Shown in pieces: positions 36,496-48,269 of a stretch of DNA of 64,000 nucleotides. Origin of the DNA: Corbicula japonica. Lineage: Eukaryota > Mollusca > Bivalvia > Venerida > Cyrenidae. Location of the stretch: the NCBI GenBank assembly GCA_038501625.1, contig JAZAYU010000009.1:12204396-12268395 (forward strand). The letters run 5' to 3'. The position numbers were made by a program, and so were the translations under genes. The notes under the pieces are model-generated. The model ran no database searches. It saw only the letters and a list, made by a program, of their open reading frames with translations, and had not been told where the DNA came from. Positions within the stretch are counted from its first letter, which is position 1, and every line of letters starts with the position of its first letter.

Positions 36496-38159
36496 AGCTC
36501 ACCTGAGCACGAAGTGCTCATGGTGAGCTTTTGTGATCGCCTGATGTCCGTCGTCCGTGCGTGCGTCCGTGCGTCGTCAACTTTTTCTTCAAACGACTTC
36601 TTCTCCTGAACTCCTGGGCCAATCTTGCTGAAACTTGGCAGGAATGTTACTTGCATGAAGCTTTACCAAAATTGTTCAAATGGTTCCGGTCAATTGCCTA
36701 TCTAGGTCACAGAGGATAAAAATAGATTTTGAACATAAAATTTTTAAAAATCTTCTTCTCTGAAACCGCAAGGCCTAGAACTTTGATATTTGTTGTGTAG
36801 CATCACCTAGTGGTCCTCTACCAAGATTATTCAAATTATAGCCCTGGGGTCAAAATTGGCCCCGCCCCAGGGGTCACTTCATTTTACATTGACTTATACA
36901 GGAAAAACTTAAAAAATCTTCTTCTCTGAAACCACAAGGCCTAGAGCTTAGATATTTGGCATTAAGCATCCTCTAGTGGATCTCTACAAAGTTTGTTCAA
37001 ATTATTTCCATGGGGTCAAAATTGGCCCCGCCCCAGGGGTCACTTCATTTTGCATAGACTTATATAAGAAAAACTTTAAAAATCTTCTTGTCTGAAACCA
37101 CAAGGCCTAGAGTTTAGATATTTGGCATTTAGCACCCTCTAGTGGAACTCTACAAAGTTTGTTCAAATTATTTCCCTGGGGTCAAAATTTGCCCCGCCCC
37201 AGGGGTCACTTCATTTTGCATAGACTTCTATATTAAGAAAAACTTTAAAAGTCTTCTTGTCTGAAACCACAAGGCCTAGAGCTAAGATATTTGGCATTTA
37301 GCACCCTCTAGCGGAACTCTACAAAGATTGTTCAAATTATTTCCCTGGGGTCAAAATTGGCCCCGCCCCAGGGGTCACTTCATTTTGCATAGACTTATAT
37401 AGGAAAAACTTTAAAAATCTTCTTCTCTGAAACCACAAGGCCTAGAGCTGAGATATTTGGCATTTAGCATCCTCTAGTGGTACTCTACAAAGTTTGTTCA
37501 AATTATTTCCCTGGGGTCAAAATTGGCCCTGCCCCAGGGGTCACTTCATTTTGCATAGACTTATATAAGAAAAACTTTAAAAATCTTCTTCTCTGAAACC
37601 ACAAGGCCTAGAGCTTAGATATTTGGCATTTAGCACCCTCTAGTGGAACTCTACAAAGATTGTTCAAATTATTTCCCAGGGGTCAAAATTGGCCCTGCCC
37701 CAGGGGTCACTTCATTTGACATAGACTTATATAGGAAAAACTTTAAAAATCTTCTTCTCTGAAACCACAAGGCCTAGAGCTGAGATATTTGGCATTTAGC
37801 ATCCTCTATTGGAACTCTACAAAGTTTGTTCAAATTATTTCCCTGGGGTCAAAATTTGCCCCGCCCCAGGGGTCACTTCTTTTTACATAGACTTATATAG
37901 GAAAAACTTTAAAAATCTTCTTGTCTGAAACCACAAGGCCTAGAGCTTAGATATTTGGCATTTAGCATCCTCTAGTAGAACTCTACAAAGATTGTTCAAA
38001 TTATTTCCCAGGGGTCAAAATTGGCCCTGCCCCAGGGGTCACTTCATTTTATATAGACTTGTATAGGAAAAACTTTAAAAATCTTCTTGTCTGAAACCAC
38101 AAGCTGAGAGTACTTTTGTACTCAGGTGAGCGATATAGGGCCATCATGGCCCTCTTGTT
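36496..38159. mobile_element. Tandem-array element family F
   Basis: The left end AGCTCACCTGAGCACGAAG has a foldback, GAGCAC...GTGCTC. A GTCCGTCGTCCGTGCGTGCG run follows, then about nine units of 158-169 bp (36720-38100), each with TCTGAAACC(A)CAAGGCCTAGA, CCCTCTAGTGG and GGGGTCAAAATTGGCCC. The right end GGGCCATCATGGCCCTCTTG is the complement of the family A left terminus, so A and F share ends but not repeat units. Confidence 0.75.
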
Positions 38160-38419
38160 GGATAACTTTGATTCTACCAAGTTGTACAGTTGCAAAATTT
38201 AGCACATAACACTATCGGACGTCACGGTGTATCCACACACCAAGATATTGGTCAAATAATGGGTAGAATTTACGTAATAGCCTGATTTGTAATTTCGCAC
38301 AATTTCCACGTGCATCATGTATACATAGGCACAGGGGGTAAAACTTGCTGTCTTTACATTAATTTGCACATGTATAGTGCGAATATCACTTAAGAATTAA
38401 ACATTTTCAAGCAGCTAAT

Positions 38420-38688
38420 ATGCCAAGACTTTCGGAACGTCAGCGTATTGACGCTTTGATGCTTGGCGTGCTCTCTCGCCAGACCTAAACCCCATAGAGC
38501 ATATTTGGGATGCTCTTGGTCGTAGGGTAAGGTCAAGGCATGTCGTCAACAACTTACACGACCTTCGAAACGCCTTGCTGTTGGAATGGAACCGTCTTCC
38601 AGCAAACGTCTTAGAGCATTACGTAAACTCAATGAGACAGCGTGTTGTGCAGGTGGTTGGACAGAATGGCGACCACACGCGATATTAA
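38420..38688 (+). pseudogene. Tc1-like transposase, internally deleted
   Basis: The first 15 codons (MPRLSERQRIDALML, 38420-38464) resemble the start of Tc1-family transposases. They run without a gap, but out of frame, into a 74-codon C-terminus (38464-38688) with WRALSPDLNPIEHIWDALGR, the region holding the last acidic residue of the DDE/D triad, and an intact stop. The DNA-binding and central catalytic parts are missing, so it cannot encode an active enzyme. Confidence 0.8.
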
Positions 38689-39079
38689 TGCATTTTGTAT
38701 CAATTTTGATCGAAATTCAGTAAATCAACACAAGATAATCATCTCTCGGTTATTTGTGTAATTTTGGTTTTGACACCTACTGTACGTCTACGTGTCGTAC
38801 ACTTACGTACAATAAAACTCGAATACAAAATTACATTTATTAAAAAGACAAATGAATATCCTTTAAAATGATACCAAACATGACAACATTCCATTCGTAA
38901 ATTTTTAGAAAATCTAAAAATGAAAAGTGCACAGTTTCTTTTGCGTTAAAGTATATTTGACAACTGGTAGTTTAAATGTAACAACCTGTAAAATTGTTTT
39001 GGTATATTCGTCAGCAAATACCGACCATATGGACATTGGACATCAATGCCATCTGATCAGGATCTACACTGTTCTTTTT

Positions 39080-40084
39080 ATCCCCTGCCACATAGCGGCT
39101 AGGGGATATAGAAATGGTCTTCGTCCGTCCGTCCTTCCGTGCGCGCACAATTCGTTTCCGGTCCATAACTTTTCAACCCCTTGAAGGAATTCCACGAAAC
39201 TTTACTCAAATGTTCTCCCCATCAAGACGACGTGCAGAACCCATGTACCTACCTGGCTGGCTCAAGGTCAAGGTCACCAGTGGTGTTTGAAGATTTGAAT
39301 CATGTATTTCGTGTCCAGTTCATATCTTCTGAACCCCCAGAAGGAATTTCATGAAACTTGAGTCAAATGTTCTCCCCATGAAGACGACGTGCAGAACCCA
39401 CGTTCCCGCCTGGCCAGATCAAGGTCAAGGTCACCAGTGGTGTTTGAAGATTTGAACCATGTAAATATGTCCGGTTCATATCTTCTGAACCCCTAGAATG
39501 AATTTCATGAAATTTGCTCCGCCCGTGAAGACTATTGGCAGAATCTGGCCAGCTCAAGGTCAAGGTCACCAGTGATGTTTGAAGATTTGAACTATGTATT
39601 TTGTGTCTGGTTCATATCTTCTGAACCCCCAGAAGGAATTTCATGAAACTTCAGTCAAATGTTCTCCCCATGAAGACGACGTGCAGAACCCACGTTCCCA
39701 CCTGGCCAGATCAAGGTCAAGGTCACCAGTGGTGTTTGAAGATTTGAACCATGTTCCAACCTGGATGGCTCAAGGTAATTTAAAATTTGAACTATGTATT
39801 TTGTGTCTGGTTCACATCTTCTGAATCCCTACAATGAATTTTATCAAACTTTAGTCAAATGTTCATTCCACCAAGATGATGTGCAGAACCCATGTTCCAA
39901 CCTGGCCGGCTGAAGGTCAAGGTCACTAGTTGTCTTTGAAGGTTCATATTTAACCATGTCATATTTGCTCCATAACTTCCATACTGCTGGAGATATATTT
40001 GTTAATTTGCAATTAAGCATCCATAACCTTTCCAACATTCCTGCATGCGGCGGGGGATATTGCTGTCGTTCCGACTGCCTTGTT
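39080..40084. mobile_element. Tandem-array element family C, copy 1
   Basis: The left end ATCCCCTGCCACATAGCGGC is followed by CGTCCGTCCGTCC. Five or six units follow, 158 bp apart where intact, each with TTCTGAACCCCNAGAAGGAATTTCATGAAA-type text and CTCAAGGTCAAGGTCACCAG. The right end is GCGGGGGATATTGCTGTCG. A related element lies at 42027-43028. Short open frames across it are periodic artefacts. Confidence 0.75.
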
Positions 40085-41082
40085 TGATTTCTTGGGTTAT
40101 TTCCGATCAAAATACGAACGGTGCAAATCCTTATTAGATGTACCGTTGATTCGGATCTATACAGGTCGCATTTGTGATAAAATGAGTATATATGGAGTAA
40201 CGGGTTAAGTTTCTTCTTGGTGGAAAAATGATACCGAACATACAAGAACGATTCTATGTACATAAAGTCGGGTTTCACAGCTTGCTGCTAGCATTTGTCT
40301 CGTCAATCTATAAACATGACCAGCACGGAATTGAAAAATGCTCCGTTCCCTCCATCATTTTTCGGTGACGCAGACAGTGTTTACGCCTATGATAATATTG
40401 ACCATAATATTTTATAGTCATTAAAATTATAATATTATGATAATTACCATGGGCTGTACAAATTATGTGTAATCACATACTCAGAGAGAAGGCTTTCTTA
40501 ACACTAGCAAGCTCTTACAATTTAATAGTTAAAAAAATCATAATCGTAAAAAAATGAAGAATTTTTAGAGGTTACACACGGTCGGGTATATACGGGCCAC
40601 ATTAGTGTGGAAGATGTAAAGCTTGAGGGAAATATACTGGGGTCCAACCAAACAAAAATTATATGGTCATACAGACCATATTTCATTGTTCATTTAACAC
40701 TTAGCGCCAACGGTAATGAATGTGAGGACATGACGGTGTGGGCGAACTTTTCTGACCGAAACAACCCATCTTTATCAAAAAGGGACAAGTGTAAATTAAG
40801 CACCGTTTCAATTCTCTTTTGCGTTCATGGGCTTGGGCCAATGAAACGTGTGTGCACCAAACACGGTGCATGCTGCCGCACAAAATTTAAAAGGGTGCGT
40901 TTGACTTAAAACCGGGGAAAATTTAACAAACTAAATCGATAAAAAGACAGACTTTTGAGTTATGTATCAAAATTACTGTCGTGATTTACTAGAAAGATTT
41001 TACATAACTGATAGTATTTGTAATTCTTAAACAGTTTTTAACCCTTGTTCTCAATCGACAAAAAAGCAAAATGACATGCAGA
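40085..41082. other. Unassigned intergenic stretch with a 100-codon open frame
   Basis: 40085-40200 holds a half copy of the CAGTGTAGATC MITE. A frame at 40607-40909 (+) starts MEDVKLEGNILG, has 7 Cys and ends KFKRVRLT. It lacks a signal peptide, recognised domain or clear splice context. I give it only as a possible exon. Its strand shadow at 40701-40883 is equally open. Confidence 0.25.
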
Positions 41083-41222
41083 CTGTGCCCAAGGTTATAA
41101 AACTGAGCATGGAAACCAGTCTCAAATCTGATTGGCTCAAATGGCGACTGGTCGCCATTTCAGTCAATCAGATGCTTGAGATTTGAGACTGGTTTCCAAT
41201 CTCAGTTTCATAACCATCAGCC
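41083..41222. repeat. Foldback MITE, 'TCTCAAATCTCAAGCATCTG' family, copy 4
   Basis: TGCCCAAGGTTATAAAACTG to TCAGTTTCATAACCATCAG with the GCGACTGGTCGCCATTTCAG centre. Confidence 0.7.
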
Positions 41223-41859
41223 CTGGTCTTTTGGCTTAACGGAAGCCGCTGGCATAAACAAAAAACTAGTCTATAACAAGATCCAGTGGATTAATAGTTA
41301 AACTAATTACATTTTTTTTCTTTTAGTGGTGTTTTATGTGTTTTGATGGCTCTGTTGACCAAAGTAAGAATAACATTTGCCCCAACAATAAAAAACTATT
41401 GTGCCTTTGCTCCAATTGTTCCTTACAACATCAAATCAAACAAGTTCATTATAGAATTCATCTTAAAATACTTTTTACATTTCCGCCTTTGTACCGTGCT
41501 GGTGGAAATCCATACACGACTGGCATTTCCGGAAGTACGCTTTGTTAATCTTTAGCCCTAGTTAGTTTGTCAACACAAAAGCATTTATCGAGTTCGATTC
41601 GTGTTCAGTGTAATATGCAAAGACGATAATTAATGTGGCTAGCTTACTAAAGCAGGAATGTCCTGATTCAACAGACGGATATAATTTTTTTAATTTAGTT
41701 TGTGTTTGGCCGTGTTTTTGGAATTAAATATTTATAGTAATAAAATATGTAACGGTAAAATGAAATTCGAACTAGAGCCTTTCAAAAGGCTTATATGAGT
41801 TTTTTTAGTTTGTTTTTAACTGTAGAAATGCACTGAAATACAATATATCTGGCAAAGAA

Positions 41860-41958
41860 ATGGAATTTCTATTCGCGTTGCGCTCACTGTTTGTGTTATT
41901 CTCGTGGCCGGCGAGCGCTCTAGGACTTGGCACTAGTACTGCGAGCCCCGAAACACAG
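41860..41958 (+). CDS. Small membrane protein exon 1 (signal peptide)
   Basis: 33 codons ending TASPETQ before GTAGGA. A two-codon uORF (ATGCACTGA) starts at 41828. Confidence 0.55.
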
Positions 41959-44900
41959 GTAGGACTGTACACATTCTCCGTTGTTTTTCCTTTAAACGCG
42001 ATGTCTGTCATTTCTTTCCCGTCGCTAACTCCCGCCGCGTAGCGGTTGGGGGATATAGGAATGGTCTTCGTCAGACCGTCCTTCCGTCCGTGTGTGCGTG
42101 CAGATTTCGTGTCCGGTCCATAACTTCTCAACCCCTCGAAGGAATTTCATGAAACTAGTAAAATGTTCAACCCATGAAGACGATGTGCGGAACCCATGTT
42201 CCAACCTGGGCGGCTAAGGTCAAGGTCAACAGTGGTGTTTAAAGATTTGAATAATGTATTTCGTGTCCGATCCATATCTTCTGAAACCCTAGAAGGAATT
42301 TCTTGAAACTAATCAAATGTTCAGTCCATCAAGACGATGCGCAGAAGCCATGTTTCAACCTAGCCGGCTCAAGGTCAAGGTCACCATTGGTGTTTAAAGG
42401 TTTTAACCAGATATTTCGTGTCCGACCCATAACTTCTAAACCCTTAGAAAGAATTTCATGAAACTTCAAATGTATACCTCATAGAGACAATGTACATAAC
42501 CGATGTTTTAACCATGCTGGCTCAAGGTCAAGGTCACAAGTGATGGTCAAAAATTTGATTCATGTATTGCTTGTTTATAACTTATTAATTCCTAGAAGGA
42601 ACTATATGAAACTTTTATGTTTCAACTGTGCTGGTTCAAGGCAAAGGTCACAAGTTCGGGCCAAATGTTTGAGCCAAGAATTTCCTGTCCGCTCCATAAC
42701 ATTTAAACCTCTTGAAGGAATATCATGAAGCATTGGTCAAACGTTCACCTGATTGAGACAATGTGCAAAGCATATGTTTCCACTGCTCTGGCTCAAGGTC
42801 AAAGTCACAAGTGAAGGTCAAAGGTTTTGGTAACATTGAGTGACAAGCCAAACAAGAAATATACATAGACCATTTCCTGACATGGATCATACTGTCACAT
42901 TAAATAATAGCGATTTCATACAAAAATTGAACAAATTTTTACTTTATTTTTTTTTAAAGCATCCATAGCCTTTTCAATATTCCCAGGTGTGGCGGGGGAT
43001 ATTGCTGTCCTTCAGACTGCCCTGTTTCCTTGATTTGTAACAGAAAATGGACATTTTTTTCACTATTGATTTTTTTCTGACGGTTTTGAAAATGATGTCA
43101 AAATAAAATACATATACAGTTAAAGGAAAGCGTAAGTTATTTTACAATTCATTTTTACATAAAATAAATTTCAATTGACGCTGCTCGTGCAGTGACGGCA
43201 TGAACTCTGACAAGCACATAGTACAACCGACCGATGAAAAGTTGTTGCAATCGGAGCGACAGCTGCACGGCTTGCTATTATCGACATTGACGGCAGGCTA
43301 TGCGTATTGCATAAAATCTGAACTTTAAAACTGACATTGACCTTGAACTTTCATCTTCTAAATGAGGTGATCTTTTAAATTTGTTCCAAGTTTTACCAAT
43401 ATCTTTGTTGAGATCAGAAGCTCCGTGACGCGAGCACACGATGAAACCTCACATAGAATCTTCACCAGTAACTGTGTGTTGAGGTCCTTTGAGCCAAGTT
43501 ATTTTAAAAATCTTCACAGGTTGTGGGGATTTGGGGCGGATATGAAATTTAAGACGCTTGACCTTGACCTGATGTGGCATTGACCTTTAGACCTGTATGA
43601 CCGGGTGTTAATTTCAGCACATCATTTTTTATAAGATAAACATGTGCCAAATTATTTACAATCCTTCAATGGGGTTATTGAATATGAGAAGGACATGAAA
43701 ACTTGATAACCCTCTAAAGTGACCTACCTTGACCTCGCACTTAAATGATCTAATGTTGTAAGCAGATCCTCTTTATGGGAATAACCATTGTACCAAGTTA
43801 TTTCAAAATCCTGTTATAAGTTAAAGATACATTGCATATAGAAAGGACACACACTTTGACTGCTCTGAGTTCTAACCATAGTGTGACCTTGACCTATTAG
43901 TTATGTGAACGGATTTCGGGTTCAGCACATTAGCCTTTTTTAGCAAAATAACTTCAAAATCCTCAAAATGTTGAATTGTACCGATCTGACCCATAAGTAT
44001 TAACTGACCTAGAGCTTTCATAACCTTGCGCTATGGCTCAATGCGACTTAATATGATGGACATTTGCGCCGAATTATATTATAATCTTCAATGGAGCCGA
44101 TAGGAAACATAATTAACCAGAAATGACACTGACCTTGAAACTGCATGACACTACATTGGCTTCTTCAAATCGTTTCAATGAAGGGAAAATGTGTGTCAAG
44201 TTATTAAAATCGTTTTAGGTTTTGCTGAGATATGGAGCGACACAAAACGTGACGCACAGACGGACGCAGACTATTGATGTATCCCCCGTTCCACGGGGGT
44301 AATATCACACTCGGTTAGTTTGGTAAAGTAAGAAAAGCTACAGTTCTCACATACGATATCTCAGACTCGTCTTTAAATCAAACTGAACATTGTTTATTTT
44401 TATGCACCCCAAAGAAATTCGGGGGAGCATGTAGTCGCCGGGTTGTCCGTCCGTCCGTACGTCCCACATTCGTGTCCTGCCAATAACGTTTTTTTTTTTA
44501 AGCAACATTTTGGTCGCTACCTTGAATATCTATGTCACAGCATGACCTTGTGTCAAAATTATGTCCGGCCCATAACTTTGTTATTTGAAGTTGGATTTTA
44601 AAATTATTTCACAGTAATGACCACCACATGGAGACGTTGTGTCGCACGCAACATTTTTGTCGAGTCAAGGTCACAGCACGACCTTGAAGCAACATCGTGT
44701 CCGGCCCATTAACTTTTTCACAGAAATGATCACCATAATGAGACGACGTGTCGCGCGCAACATTTTGGCCGCTACCTTGAAGGTCAAGGTGACAGCATGA
44801 CCTTGTAGCAAAATCGTGTCCGGTCCATAACTTTTTGTATTTGAAGTCGAAATTTTAAATTATTTCACAGAATGATCACTCTACTGAGACGACGTGTCGC

Positions 44901-46177
44901 GCTCAACATTTGGGTCGCTACCTTGAAGGTCAAGGTCACGGCATGACCTTGAAGCAGCATCGTGTCAGGCCCATAACTTTGTTATTTGAAGTTGGATTTT
45001 TTAATTTGTTCTCATAAATGATCACCATAATGTGACGACATATCGCGTGCGACAGGTTGGTCGCAACCTTGAAGGTCAAGGTCACAGCATGACCTTGAAG
45101 CAACATCATGTCCAGTCCATAAGTTTGTTATTTATAGTTGAATTTTAAAATTGTCTGATTGTAAAGCACTACACCATTTTCAAATTTCACCACAATAGTT
45201 AAACAACTAACCGTTTTTGTGTCAAAGTACCTATACTAGTATTTGGGGAGCATCAACCGTCTTCGACGGTCTCTTGTTTTGATCTCGCGCTGGTAAGTTT
45301 TTTTCAACTGTAATGTATGGTGAGACATTGTGTACATCATACTGTTATGTCGTCTGCTTTATCAGTGTGGAAATGTTACCACTGAACCATGCACACCATT
45401 TTGACTCTGAAACACATTTATTGTTTAAATATCTCAGGTAAATGAACGTGGGAAAAAGCTTTTCTCTTATAATCAATATAGACGTGCGAAATCCTAACAA
45501 TTGATGTATTTCAAGTAAATATTTCTCTGTGCACATAGGCATGGTTTTCTTCGATCGCCTTCTTTGTAATCGCCACAAACTGGTATATACAATAATTCCA
45601 TCAAATGCTCTGATATAATCGAAAAGATTGACCGTACCGGTTCTCATTAAGTCTTTACCATGCATGATCAAAACAATGATAATGAATGTAAAGGCGACTC
45701 TAAAACGCTTTTACGATCGCAGAACAGTATTCTGTAGGAGCTTCAAATGTAACATGGGCTGCTAGGCTGCTAACTTCTGGCTGCTAGGCTGCTTGCTTTA
45801 GGCTGTAAGGCTGCTAACTTCACGAACCTCAACAAGTGATGTGTTTTACAGCGGACACTGTGTCCTTGTTTACAACCATACACTATTCCACCGTTCGAAA
45901 TATAAAAAAAACCATCACGCTACAAAAACCACTCTTGCTAAGTATCATAAAGAGTATGAGTCAAAAAGTAATTAAGTTGTTTATATCTTTTTTTTTCCAG
46001 AATCAAAACAGTGAAAGTGGCGGACTTCCGAAGCCTATGATTATTGGACTTTCCGTTGGTTTCTGCTGTATCGTCGTTATTGTCGTTTGCTGCTGTTGTG
46101 TGTTTAAGTTCTGCGGATGTAAAGATTCCGAGAAAAACAAAATTACGTCATGTAAAAGAAAAGTTGCATGGAAATAA
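41860..46177 (+). CDS. Small secreted-then-anchored single-pass membrane protein, 2 exons, 91 aa
   Basis: Exon 1 (41860-41958) encodes 33 residues opening MEFLFALRSLFVLFSWPASA, a good signal peptide, with likely cleavage after ASA or LGLG. Exon 2 (46001-46177) begins NQNSESGGLPKP, then has a transmembrane segment, MIIGLSVGFCCIVVIVV, running into CCCCVFKFCGC and a basic tail ending CKRKVAWK. The donor is CAG|GTAGGA, the acceptor is TTTTTTTTCCAG, phase 0. The mature ectodomain would be only about 20 residues. The juxtamembrane Cys cluster is a likely palmitoylation site. The topology resembles tiny type I proteins of the CYYR1/Shisa-like sort, but the Cys-rich ectodomain of those is absent, so I do not name it. 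Confidence 0.6.
42027..43028. mobile_element. Tandem-array element family C, copy 2
   Basis: TAACTCCCGCCGCGTAGCGG ... GTCCTTCCGTCCGTGTGTGCG, then about five diverged units with GGCTCAAGGTCAAGGTCAC and a right end GGCGGGGGATATTGCTGTCC. It lies in the intron of the small membrane protein gene, same orientation as 39080-40084. Confidence 0.7.
43320..44307. repeat. Diverged tandem-array element, family E
   Basis: Loose units contain TGACCTTGACCTN (43340, 43559, 43725, 43880, 44128). Near the right edge are CAGACGGACGCAGAC and a hairpin end, TCCCCCGTTCCACGGGGGTA. The left boundary is not clear. Confidence 0.5.
44400..45277. mobile_element. Tandem-array element family D
   Basis: The left end is TATGCACCCCAAAGAAATTC, then GTCCGTCCGTCCGTACGTCC. 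Four to five units of 145-146 bp follow with GAGACGACGTGTCGCGCGCA and CCTTGAAGGTCAAGGTCACA. The right end is CGTCTTCGACGGTCTCTTGT (small foldback). Confidence 0.7.
45755..45824. repeat. Short GGCTGCTAGGCTGC tandem repeat
   Basis: Five imperfect repeats of GGCTG(C/T)(T/A)AGGCTGCT(A/T)ACTT lie about 180 bp before exon 2 of the small membrane protein. Confidence 0.6.
46001..46177 (+). CDS. Small membrane protein exon 2 (TM and Cys tail)
   Basis: 58 codons and TAA. The open frame extends upstream of the acceptor (from 45836) without recognisable content, which supports use of the strong polypyrimidine acceptor at 45999-46000. Confidence 0.6.
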   Translation, partial: NQNSESGGLPKPMIIGLSVGFCCIVVIVVCCCCVFKFCGCKDSEKNKITSCKRKVAWK

Positions 46178-47290
46178 GGACAAAATCAGACGATCTACTC
46201 ATGAAGTCTTATAACACTTTGAAGTCAACAAACAGACAAACAAATACATGTGATTGAATCAGACGGAAGCAATAACAACATCATCATCAACAACAACAAC
46301 AACAACAATTGTTCATAATCTCAGGGAAAATTTTCAAATATATGTTTTTTTGTAGTTCTAACTTAATATTCATCTTAAGAAAAAAACACGGACTAATTGC
46401 ATGTAATTAAAAGTACCTGACCAGTGCGACGGCGTAAGGAAATGTATTATTGACCTTTATAGTTTCGTGTAATGATGTACACAGCAAAATATGATGGTGA
46501 CCACTGGTCAGTTAAGGCACCAATATATGTTCAAAATGTTTCAAAATATTTGTAAAATGCTTGATGAAGAAAACACAGGGCTCACGCGTCATTTGGCACT
46601 TTAAAAATCTTCACTACATGACTTAAAGCCGAAAAATATTCGTGTGACAAATTTTAGTTACAAACTTTGTTCCTTTTCGTAGATTCAGTGCATAATTTTA
46701 ATTCTTTTTTTCTCTGACGACCCCTTCTAGGATAAGGTTCTTGATAATTATAGGTAATTTTTATAAATAAATATACTTTAAGGCCAGATATACCGGATTA
46801 ATTATTAACATCTTGCTGAGATGTAAATTATGTAGATAATTAATCAGATTATTGATAAAATCAGCACCGAAATCCATGTATCAGATCGATTCCGCTTATC
46901 GAACACATCTGATTTTCTGTGACCGAAGCGATTTAGGACTTCCAAACAGTGAACACTTCTACAAACTACTCTGAAGCACGCGCTCTCACTGAGTTGAAGC
47001 AGGTTGTCCTTGAGAAAAGGTTAGAAAGCATTTTAACTATCAAGCAAGCGCTTGATTAAGTGAATATATTTTTAAAGACACGCATCTGTATGAATTAAAA
47101 CATTGTTACCACAGTTAAAACAATGTGCCTGTTGAAATTATTTAAAGTGCATACATGCATATATGAACTTGTGAACGACACATATCTTTTCAGTTTTAAG
47201 GTTAAATGATTTACTTTCTGTATGTGCTTGAATGTATACTTATGTATAACTTGTTATATAGAATAAAACACACAATTTCCAGCACTGTTA
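46178..47290 (+). other. Probable 3'UTR of the small membrane protein gene
   Basis: AT-rich. A CATCATCATCAACAACAACA microsatellite lies at 46280-46311. The first AATAAA with a plausible context on this strand is at about 47261, suggesting a 3'UTR near 1.1 kb, unproven. Confidence 0.35.
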
Positions 47291-47465
47291 TCCTGCTTGG
47301 TAGAAATGGTTCCGCATCCAGCATTCGAATTAATTTTTGCCTTTTTGACTGAAATGCGCGTTAAATATGATGATTAAGAAAATTTTATTATCTTTAAGTT
47401 GCCAATGAAACAGTTCGGCCATAATTATGCTTACTTTAGTCAAACAGGTTGAAGGATCATACCTT

Positions 47466-47636
47466 GGTACCCCCCCCCCCCTCCCCCACATCCGCGCCCA
47501 GGTGCACCCCCCTTTTCACCGGGCAAAACTTATTTTATCATAATTTTATATGATAAAAAGGAACTGCATGACATTTGTTTCTGTCAAGAATAGTTTTTGC
47601 CCAGGGAAATTGAGGGGTGCACCTGGGCGAGGGGTA
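47466..47636. repeat. GC-rich foldback element with poly-C end
   Basis: CGCCCAGGTGCACCCC (47495-47510) is perfectly complementary to GGGGTGCACCTGGGCG (47614-47629). GGTACCCC and GGGGTACA lie at the outer ends and GGGCAAAACT/AGTTTTTGCCC inside. A run of 13 C at 47469-47481 is unusual in this AT-rich locus. Confidence 0.6.
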
Positions 47637-47639
47637 CAA

Positions 47640-48180
47640 AAAAAAACAACAATAATGACAGGTAAATAAATAGCCATTCGGTGCGCTACTGATTTTTATG
47701 GAACTTTGTCAAACATTGGAAAATCAACGGGGGAAGAGAGAGGATGTATCTGCTTTTGTTTTAGAAACTGATGTATGGCGGAGTTGGTATCCTTCGTTCT
47801 GCAAACAGATAAGTGAAGACCGGAAACCAGATTTGGTTTTCCCCTTTCTGCAAAAATAGCTGGAGGAACGTTGAAAAAGTTCATACTTACCTTTGCCATT
47901 ATTCATACGTTTTGCACAGAAAAAAAACATTTCCTTTATAAAATTACATAATACATGTATTGCAATTCGGTAAAATTACTTCCTAAATAAATAGACCATT
48001 TTCATTAATATTTTCATAATCTTTCTTGAAGGGAGCCATTTTTCTGTGTCATAAATTTAGGATCAGATATGATGCTTTGTTTGCATTACATAATTCACGT
48101 ATACGTGTATGCGTGTTAGGCTTGTTGTCTAAGAAATAGCGAATCGAAACGACCGCTTGGCAGTTAAATTGCCAGAATAT
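47640..48180. other. Stretch upstream of the troponin C-like gene
   Basis: Two overlapping minus-strand frames (47696-47930) read CRKGKTKSGFRSSLICLQNE and similar without a recognised domain. They may be remnants of a repeat. Nothing else is supported. Confidence 0.3.
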
Positions 48181-48182
48181 TT

Positions 48183-48194
48183 TGCGCATGCGCA
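48183..48194. promoter_or_regulatory. NRF1 palindrome upstream of the troponin C-like gene
   Basis: TGCGCATGCGCA is a perfect NRF1-type site 73 bp before the start codon, followed by TTCCGGGTG (ETS-like). A TATA box is not evident. Confidence 0.45.
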
Positions 48195-48266
48195 TCTTTG
48201 AAATTCCGGGTGAAAGAAATAACGGGGGACTAAGAGGAAAGTGGAAATATTTCAGAAATCAGGAAA

Positions 48267-48269
48267 ATG
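48267..48269 (+). CDS. Troponin C-like exon 1 (start codon only)
   Basis: GGAAAATG|GTAAGT: the donor directly follows the ATG. This exon layout is shared by calmodulin-superfamily genes. Confidence 0.65.

Larger units (their letters stand above)
36460..38951 (+). mobile_element. Tc1/mariner deletion derivative, interrupted by an array element
   Basis: TIRs CTTAAACGCAAAAGAAACTG (36460-) and CAGTTTCTTTTGCGTTAAAG (ending 38951) are flanked by TA on both sides, as Tc1/mariner insertion gives. Arms extend about 37 bp. A family F tandem-array element (36496-38159) sits directly after the left TIR. The right part keeps the ends of a transposase gene. Confidence 0.8.

Noticed and set aside
40607..40909. 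100-codon frame as an independent gene
   Set aside because: No domain, signal peptide or splice context, and the opposite strand is equally open. Kept only as a low-confidence note.
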